Assembly (NCBI GenBank): GCA_046538945.1
Contig: JBKHHW010000124.1
Span: forward strand, 1 to 8,966
Direction: 5' to 3'
Origin: JAEZKC01 sp046538945
GTDB lineage: Bacteria; Fibrobacterota; Chitinivibrionia; Chitinivibrionales; Chitinispirillaceae
DNA length: 8,966 bases
Shown here piece by piece: positions 1 to 5,500 of this stretch. Every line of letters begins with the position of its first letter. The first letter of the stretch is position 1. Both the position numbers and the translations under genes were made by a program. The notes beneath the pieces are model-generated. The model saw nothing but the letters and a program-made list of their open reading frames with translations, was not told where the DNA came from and did not search any database.

Positions 1-23
1 AGGCGGCACCTTTAAAATAGAAG

Positions 24-55
24 AGACCTGCAATGAGAGTGCGGGTCTTTTTTTT
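24..55 (+). terminator. Rho-independent terminator of an upstream gene
   Basis: A 9-bp stem pairs AGACCTGCA (24-32) with TGCGGGTCT (40-48), with one G-U pair and a 7-base loop. It is followed by an uninterrupted T run through 55. This is the classic intrinsic terminator form on the plus strand. It must end a transcript that starts left of the window; a TAG at 18-20 could be the stop codon of that gene, but too little remains to identify it. Confidence 0.9.
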
Positions 56-57
56 GT

Positions 58-79
58 GGTGTGCCCGGCAGGGCGCACC
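58..79. other. GC-rich stem-loop after the terminator
   Basis: GGTGTGCCC (58-66) pairs with GGGCGCACC (71-79) over 9 bp with one U-G pair, around the tetraloop GGCA. No T run follows, so it is not an intrinsic terminator on this strand. It lies three bases after the T run of the upstream terminator and before the palindromic repeat at 102-151. It may be a backup 3' structure or an RNA-stability element; its role is unknown. Confidence 0.5.
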
Positions 80-101
80 CGCTTGACGGTAACGGGGAAA
101 C

Positions 102-151
102 GTTCCCCGGAGGTGAGTCATTGAGCTATCACAATTTCACCTCCGGGGAAC
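102..151. repeat. Palindromic repeat, copy A
   Basis: This is a perfect 15-bp inverted repeat, GTTCCCCGGAGGTGA (102-116) with TCACCTCCGGGGAAC (137-151), around a 20-base spacer. Its 44-base core (105-148) has the same arms and spacer length as the copies at 1563 and 1945, while the spacer sequence differs. It lies between the upstream gene's terminator and the antiporter promoter. The left arm can also pair with CGGGGAA at 93-99, so two folds compete. It lacks a T run and so resembles a REP-type extragenic palindrome more than a terminator. Confidence 0.85.
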
Positions 152-155
152 AGAT

Positions 156-184
156 TTGACCCTCTTTCAACACAAACGTATTTT
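156..184 (+). promoter_or_regulatory. Candidate sigma-70-type promoter for the antiporter gene
   Basis: A -35-like TTGACC (156-161, 5 of 6 matches) and a -10-like TATTTT (179-184, 4 of 6) are separated by exactly 17 bases. Transcription would start near 191, giving a leader of about 145 bases before the GTG start at 337. It lies just after palindrome A, which fits the start of a new transcription unit. This is a consensus match only; other sigma factors or other start sites are possible. Confidence 0.45.
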
Positions 185-191
185 TTCCCCC

Positions 192-331
192 AAGGTGATG
201 GGGTTCCACCTTTAACTGCCTCCTATTGGCTGATGACTCCTACTTGAGATCAATTCCGGCAGGAGTCCTCTCATGGCCCTATCCTTCACCACTGTTTCCT
301 CCTTCTTTCTTACCGCACCTCATTCGGAGGT
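192..331 (+). promoter_or_regulatory. Structured 5' leader of the antiporter gene, Shine-Dalgarno in a hairpin
   Basis: No convincing gene lies between the putative promoter and the GTG at 337. Three hairpins can be drawn. AAGGTG (192-197) pairs with CACCTT (207-212). GACTCCT (235-241) pairs with AGGAGTC (261-267). ACCTC (317-321) pairs with GAGGT (327-331) around loop ATTCG. The last hairpin covers most of the ribosome-binding site GGAGG (326-330). A second stretch, CCTCC (298-302), could also pair with GGAGG. The layout could allow translational control of the transporter, but the stems are short and no known riboswitch class is recognised. Confidence 0.3.
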
Positions 332-336
332 CGCTT

Positions 337-1542
337 GTGCCGTTTAATCTGACACTGGTACTTATCCTTATTGGCGGATGGCTGTTCGGAAAGTTTTTCG
401 GCAGAATAGCCCTTCCTTCTGTTCTGGGAATGGTGGTCTGGGGTATCTGTATAGGACTTTTATGGCACGATGATCTTCCGCCCATTCTGTTCGAACTTGA
501 ACCGTTTCTCAAGTCATCTGCTCTCATTGTCATTCTTCTCCGGGCGGGATTAGGGATCAACAAGAGCACTCTGCAGAAAGCGGGTAGAACTGCGGTTCTG
601 ATCGCTTTTGTACCTGCCATTCTGGAAGGAACCGTGCTTACAGTTCTCTTCCATTTTTTGTTCCGTTTCGATTGGGCCATTGCCGGTCTGACCGGATTCA
701 TGCTTGCGGCGGTTTCTCCTGCGGTAATCGTTCCATCCATGCTGCATCTTAAGGATCGGGGCTATGGGAGAAAGAATGAGGTGCCTACCATTGTTCTGGC
801 GGGAGCGAGTGTTGATGATGTTTTTGCCATCACTATTTTTTCACTGTTTTTGCAGGCAGCTACTGCAGGGAACATTGCCCTGGGGGAGGCGCTTCTGACA
901 GTTCCAGTTGCTTTGGTGACAGGTATTCTCTCAGGGGTAGTGGTTGGCTTTCTTCTAATGTGGCTTTTTCGAAAGAACTATACACGCATCAGAGCTACTG
1001 AAAAGGCGCTGATTCTGCTGATGATTTCTGTAGTGCTTGTTCAGGTAGGGGACTGGATTCACAGCGCTTCTCTTCTGGGGGTGATGACCGTAGGGTTTAT
1101 CCTCCTGGAGAAAGAGGAGAGGGTAGCCCATGAGTTGTCCGGTAAGCTTTCCAAGCTGTGGGTGGCGGCGGAAATATTACTTTTTGTTCTGATTGGCATT
1201 TCGGTGGATCCCGAGGTGGCTTTGGGTGCAGGTCTTCGGGGTCTTATCGTCATAACTGTCGGTCTGCTGTTTAGGTCCTTTGGAGTGTTAATCTCCACGT
1301 CATGGTCCGATCTCACTTTGAAAGAGCGGATTTTCTGCGTGGTCGCCTATCTGCCCAAAGCTACAGTGCAGGCTGCTCTGGGCGGGGTGGCTCTTTCCCT
1401 GGGGATAGAGCACGGAGATACTATTCTGGCTGTTGCGGTTTTATCAATAATGTTTACAGCGCCGCTAGGTTTAATCGGTATTAAGTATTTCGGAAGGCGC
1501 TTTTTATCGATGGATATTTCCGGTTCGGAAAAACAGGCATGA
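337..1542 (+). CDS. Na+/H+ (cation/proton) antiporter, SLC9B/NHA-like
   Basis: This encodes an inner-membrane protein of 401 residues, hydrophobic almost throughout, likely with about a dozen membrane helices. It is expected to exchange Na+ or another monovalent cation for protons in pH and salt homeostasis. The segment SPAVIVPSML (127-136) is followed by a VDD motif whose two aspartates fall at 160-161, the usual ion-binding pair of electrogenic antiporters. Near the C-terminus PKATVQAALGG (340-350) contributes a conserved lysine at 341. These motifs together resemble the NHA/SLC9B group more than NhaP, which has Asn-Asp at the ion site. The GTG start was chosen because GGAGG (326-330) lies six bases upstream and the protein then begins just before the first membrane helix. 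An in-frame TTG at 226 has no ribosome-binding site and adds a proline-rich non-conserved extension. Substrate specificity cannot be read from sequence. The gene appears monocistronic, and palindrome B lies 20 bases after its stop. Confidence 0.9.
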   Translation: MPFNLTLVLILIGGWLFGKFFGRIALPSVLGMVVWGICIGLLWHDDLPPILFELEPFLKSSALIVILLRAGLGINKSTLQKAGRTAVLIAFVPAILEGTVLTVLFHFLFRFDWAIAGLTGFMLAAVSPAVIVPSMLHLKDRGYGRKNEVPTIVLAGASVDDVFAITIFSLFLQAATAGNIALGEALLTVPVALVTGILSGVVVGFLLMWLFRKNYTRIRATEKALILLMISVVLVQVGDWIHSASLLGVMTVGFILLEKEERVAHELSGKLSKLWVAAEILLFVLIGISVDPEVALGAGLRGLIVITVGLLFRSFGVLISTSWSDLTLKERIFCVVAYLPKATVQAALGGVALSLGIEHGDTILAVAVLSIMFTAPLGLIGIKYFGRRFLSMDISGSEKQA

Positions 1543-1562
1543 GGTTGGGATTTGAATGTTTG

Positions 1563-1606
1563 CCCCGGAGGTGAATTGGTGTTGTATCCCCAAATCACCT
1601 CCGGGG
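1563..1606. repeat. Palindromic repeat, copy B
   Basis: CCCCGGAGGTGA (1563-1574) pairs perfectly with TCACCTCCGGGG (1595-1606) around a 20-base spacer. Within the spacer TTGG (1576-1579) can pair with CCAA (1590-1593), lengthening the helix after one mismatch. It lies 20 bases after the antiporter stop codon, where a terminator would be expected, but no T run follows on either strand. It may protect the mRNA 3' end or assist factor-dependent termination. Its arms and total length match the copies at 105 and 1945. Confidence 0.85.
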
Positions 1607-1976
1607 AATTCTCCACGTGAGGCCATGTTTATCGGTAATTTCAGGACTGGGTTCGGGATAGTAGGTCGGAATACTGATATTGGCCGTATTGGCTCCCAAT
1701 ATGTCCTGCCGGTTTAGCGTGGATGCCGTATGTGAATCGATTAAAATGTGTAGATCCTTAAGACTGGTCTGTTAAGACATATTTAGATCATAGCGGACTT
1801 TTGTGATAGGTGTCATTCGCTCGGACCGGGCTGGAGAATCACTTATATAAGCAGGCTGTCAGTTTGAAACCGATACCTGGAGGCTCGACTGGGGGGGGTA
1901 ACTGTCTGATTTTATGGTGGTTATGAGAAAACGGGTGAGTTGTACCCCGGAGGTGAAATGTTGTTGCAGCAAAAAG
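1598..1976 (-). other. Unassigned DNA between palindromes B and C; possible broken reading frame
   Basis: No intact gene is recognised in this stretch. On the minus strand one frame stays open from inside the copy C palindrome (TAA near 1979) to inside the copy B palindrome (TGA at 1597-1595), broken by a single TAA at 1774-1772. The 58 codons after that stop contain protein-like segments such as SLKDLHILID and ITDKHGLTW, but there is no ATG and no family I recognise. The part before the stop is less protein-like, with a short polyproline run encoded by a G8 tract (1891-1898 on the plus strand). It could be a decayed gene, a mobile-element remnant, or chance. Confidence 0.2.
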
Positions 1977-1988
1977 TTACCTCCGGGG
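1945..1988. repeat. Palindromic repeat, copy C
   Basis: CCCCGGAGGTGA (1945-1956) pairs with TTACCTCCGGGG (1977-1988). The only departure from a perfect palindrome is a C-to-T change at 1978 that gives a G-U pair, so RNA pairing is kept on the plus strand. The spacer is again 20 bases and contains a small inner hairpin, TTGT (1961-1964) with GCAA (1969-1972). It lies about 160 bases beyond the stop of the minus-strand DUF2007 gene, with copy D in between. Confidence 0.8.
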
Positions 1989-2079
1989 AATCGCGATCCG
2001 AAAGGGTCGTTTCAGAGGAGAGGAGCTGTACCAAAGAACTGATCTTTTCCGGGAAATCCTCCAGGCCAACCCACCATTA

Positions 2080-2115
2080 CCCCGGAGGTACATCAGTGAT
2101 AATTCACCTCCGGGG
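2080..2115. repeat. Palindromic repeat, copy D (shortened)
   Basis: CCCCGGAGGT (2080-2089) pairs with ACCTCCGGGG (2106-2115) over 10 bp. The right arm keeps the full TCACCTCCGGGG (2104-2115), while the left arm has AC in place of GA at 2090-2091. The element is 36 bases, eight shorter than the other three. It lies 34 bases beyond the stop codon of the DUF2007 gene, the expected 3' end of the uvrA transcript. TCCGGG at 2048-2053 can compete for part of the left arm. No T run follows on either strand. Confidence 0.75.
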
Positions 2116-2149
2116 TCCTTTCCGCTCCCGCTGCCTTCTCCCACCCAAA

Positions 2150-2521
2150 TCAGAACCGTAGTGGCGACCACTCGTGACCGCACTCCCTGCATCTACTCAC
2201 TGGATGGCTCTGGAATCCCAGAATCGTCTTCTTCACGCTCTCTATCTTTTCAGAGTCGCACTGAGGACAGAAGCTGGAGCAGCAGTCCTTTTCTTCCGCA
2301 TCCTTCGCCTTTAGAATCTCAAGTGCCTTCTTTCTGTCCTCCTCCTTTACCTTCAGTACCACTCCGCCCAGAGCATAACTGTAAAGTGGATTGGCCAGCA
2401 CGGTGTTTTCATTCTCCATCGTAACCTCTATCCCTTCACTCTCCAGACGCACCTTGGTCATGAGGGCGTGCACATACATGGAATAGGTGGCGATAATGAT
2501 AAAATTTGTATTTTGAGTCAT
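2150..2521 (-). CDS. DUF2007-type putative signal-transducing protein with C-terminal zinc ribbon
   Basis: This encodes a small, probably cytoplasmic protein of 123 residues. Residues 6-72 fit the DUF2007 pattern: an opening beta strand, a helix carrying LESEGIEV (26-33), an ENENTVLANP segment, a GGVVLKV strand (52-58), then EEDRKKALEIL (60-70). The C-terminal part has C85-x2-C88 and C111-x2-C114, a zinc-ribbon arrangement, with two extra cysteines at 80-81. DUF2007 proteins are described as putative signal transducers, but their biochemical role is not settled, so none is assigned. The ATG is preceded by a weak purine-rich site (AAGAAG about eight bases upstream). A later ATG at codon 15 would remove the first conserved strand. 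The gene starts 28 bases after the uvrA stop on the same strand, so the two are probably co-transcribed. No intrinsic terminator follows; palindrome D lies 34 bases downstream. Confidence 0.8.
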   Translation of the reverse strand: MTQNTNFIIIATYSMYVHALMTKVRLESEGIEVTMENENTVLANPLYSYALGGVVLKVKEEDRKKALEILKAKDAEEKDCCSSFCPQCDSEKIESVKKTILGFQSHPVSRCRECGHEWSPLRF

Positions 2522-2549
2522 CTGTTACACTTCTTTTCTTGGAATTTGA

Positions 2550-5500
2550 TCATTTTCCGGTGACAGACTTTCGCTTCTTCACCGGTTTCTGTTTCGGACC
2601 ATTCTTCTTATTTGCTTTTTCCCGATTTCCCAGAAAGCTCTTCAGGTATTTAGCAGTATGTGAGACCTCGTGTTTCTTCTCTATAAGCTCCCAGGGAGAG
2701 CCCTGGGCCACGATCGTTCCGCCGTTCTCGCCTCCCTCGGGGCCAAGATCGATTACCCAGTCCGCTTCGGCAATAACGTCCGGATCGTGCTCGATTACCA
2801 CGACGCTGTTGCCGGCGTCAACCAGACGGTGCAGCACTTTGATCAGCATCTCCGTATCGGCCATGTGAAGTCCGATGGTGGGTTCGTCAAGCACATACAG
2901 AGTACGCATGTTTTTCTCACCACCCCTGGACCTCTTCTGACCCGATCGTCCCAGTTCCGTGACCAGCTTTATCCGCTGGGCTTCACCGCCGCTCAGAGCG
3001 GGACTCTGCTGTCCCAGAGATAGGTAGCCCAGTCCCACATCCTGAAGCAATTTAAGATCGGAATAGATCTTTTTATGCGACGAAAAGAACTCCACCGCCT
3101 CATCCACGCTCATCCGGAGGACATCTCCGATCGATTTTCCCTTGAAAAGAATCGACAGAGTCTCCTGATTGAAACGGGCTCCGTTGCACACATCACAGGG
3201 CACGCTCACGTTTGGAAGAAAGCTCATCTCGATTTTGCGCATTCCCTGACCGTCACACCCCTTGCAGCGCCCACCCTCCACATTGAAAGAGAATCTGCTG
3301 GGGGAATATCCCCTCATCATCGCTTCCGGAGTTTTGGCGAACAGTTTGCGGATGTGATCCCAGAATCCTACGTATGTTGCGGGGCATGATCGCGGAGTTT
3401 TACCGATAGGCCGCTGATCCACCTCCAGAACCCGGTCGATACTTTCATATCCGGTGATATTCTTACAACCTCTCAAGGGAATCGGTGTTCCAGACTTTTT
3501 ACCTTTCCTTGAGGTAAGCGCTTTCAGGTTATCATACAGAATATCTCTTATCAGTGTGCTTTTACCAGAACCGCTCACACCGGTAACCGCCACCAGCCTT
3601 CCTATCGGTATTGAAACATCGACACATTTCAGATTGTGAAGACCGGCTTTGGAAATATCGATAGCAGTACCTTTGCCGGGATGCTTGCGCACTTTGGAAT
3701 GATGGTGTTTGAGCGGATCTCTCAAAAACTGCCCAGTTACGGAGTGGGAACTTTTGATCAGATCCTTAAGCGTGCCCGCCACCAGAATTTCTCCGCCCCT
3801 CACCCCACCTTTGGGTCCCAGATCTATTATGTGTTCAGCTCTGCGGATGGTCTCCTCATCATGCTCGACCACTACAACCGTATTCCCCTTGTTTTTGAGA
3901 GAAGCGAGGGTGTTGAGAAGCATGTCGTTATCCCTGGGGTGAAGACCTATGGTAGGTTCGTCAAGAATGTAGCATACTCCGCGCAGATTTGATCCCAGCT
4001 GGGAAGCAAGGCGTATCCGCTGAGCTTCACCGCCGCTGAGGGTCGGAGCAGCCCTGTCAAGAGACAGATAACCCAGGCCCACACTCTTCAGAAATGACAG
4101 CCTGGATAGAAGTTCAGTGACAATATCACGGGCAATCTCCTCTTCGCGTTTTGTCCATTCGATCTGCCTGACCTGTTCAGATGCCTGTGCGATTGTAAAA
4201 TCCGTATAATCAGAAATGGATTTGGATCTGAAAAGCACCGCAAGGACTTCCGGGCGTAGTCGTTTCCCACCGCAGCTTGAACACTCCTGTTCACTTCCCT
4301 CATACCAATCGTTCCAGAAGATCTCCTCCCCGGTCTGCTCCTCATCGAAGCCGGCCAGTTCAAGACCGGTTCCGAAACAATCGGGACACCAGCCGTGTTT
4401 CGAGTTGTAGGAGAACATTCGAGGGTCAAGCTCCTGAAAACTTCTGGAACACTCCGGACATGTTCTCTGCGTGGAGTAGAGTCGTGTGCTGCCTTTACCT
4501 CTGCCTTTTATGACTGCTTTAACCGTACCCCCTCCATGTTCGAGTGCGGCCGCGAGAAAATCGCGCAGCTCTTTTTCCGTTTCGGCTGAAACTTTACACT
4601 CCCCAACCGGCAGCTCGATAGTGTGTTCTTTGTACCTGTCCAGTTTGGGCCAGGGGCTGGTCGGAACTTTCTTGCCGTCCACGTACAAAAAATCAAAACC
4701 CTTCTGTGATGCCCAGGCGGCCAGTTCCTTGTAGATTCCCTTTCGTGCCGAGACTAGAGGAGAAACGAGTTCAAGGGTCTGCCCTTTGTACGATTTCATC
4801 ATGGAGGCGATGATCGAATCGGGAGACCTGCTTTCTATGGGCACCATGCACTGAGGGCAGTGCTGTGTTCCCAGTTTCACGAATAGAAGCCTGAGGTAAT
4901 GGTATATTTCAGTCACCGTAGCTACCGTGCTCTTGCGCCCACCGCGGCTTGTGCGCTGCTCGATCGCTACCGTGGGAGGAACGCCTGCGATCGAATCCAC
5001 ATCAGGGCGGGAAGAGGGTTGTACGAATTGACGCGCGTAAGCATTGAGAGACTCCAGATACCTGCGCTGACCCTCCGCGAAAAGAATGTCGAACGCCACA
5101 GTACTTTTCCCACTCCCGCTCACTCCCGTTATCACAGTGAATGATGAGCGGGGGATATCGAGGCTGATATTCTTGAGGTTGTGTTCACGCGCATTGCGTA
5201 TGGCGATTCCTTCGGAGAAAGGAGTGGCAGTCAAGGATATCACATTTTTATCGGGAACGGATACTTCAACCAGGTGAGATTCTTTCAATGCTCTTCCTGT
5301 ATGACTTTCTTCACATGAGGCAATCTGTTCCGGTGTGCCCGTACACACTACGAATCCGCCTTTGTCACCGCCTTCGGGACCCAGGTCAATAATCCAGTCC
5401 GATGCGAGAATGCAGTCGATGTTATGTTCGATGATGACTGCGCTGTGTCCGGCCTCCACCAGCTTCCGGAACGCTTTCATAAGAACGGAAATATCCTTGA

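Noticed and set aside
1..123. Frame reading GGTFKIE at the left edge, like the end of a histidine kinase
   Set aside because: The frame would continue through the intrinsic terminator and its T run, and too few residues remain to support an identity.
226..336. A 37-residue N-terminal extension of the antiporter from TTG at 226
   Set aside because: It has no ribosome-binding site and reads as a proline-rich extension outside the conserved fold. GTG 337 has GGAGG at ideal spacing.
1891..1898. Run of eight G residues as a phase-variation tract
   Set aside because: It lies in no supported gene or promoter, so there is nothing evident for it to switch.
102..2115. The repeated elements as a CRISPR array
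   Set aside because: The units are palindromes separated by very unequal distances (from about 90 to over 1,400 bases) with genes between, not regular repeat-spacer units.
1563..2115. Palindromes B, C and D as ordinary intrinsic terminators
   Set aside because: None is followed by a T run on either strand, and the 20-base spacers are longer than normal terminator loops. A role in termination by other means remains possible.
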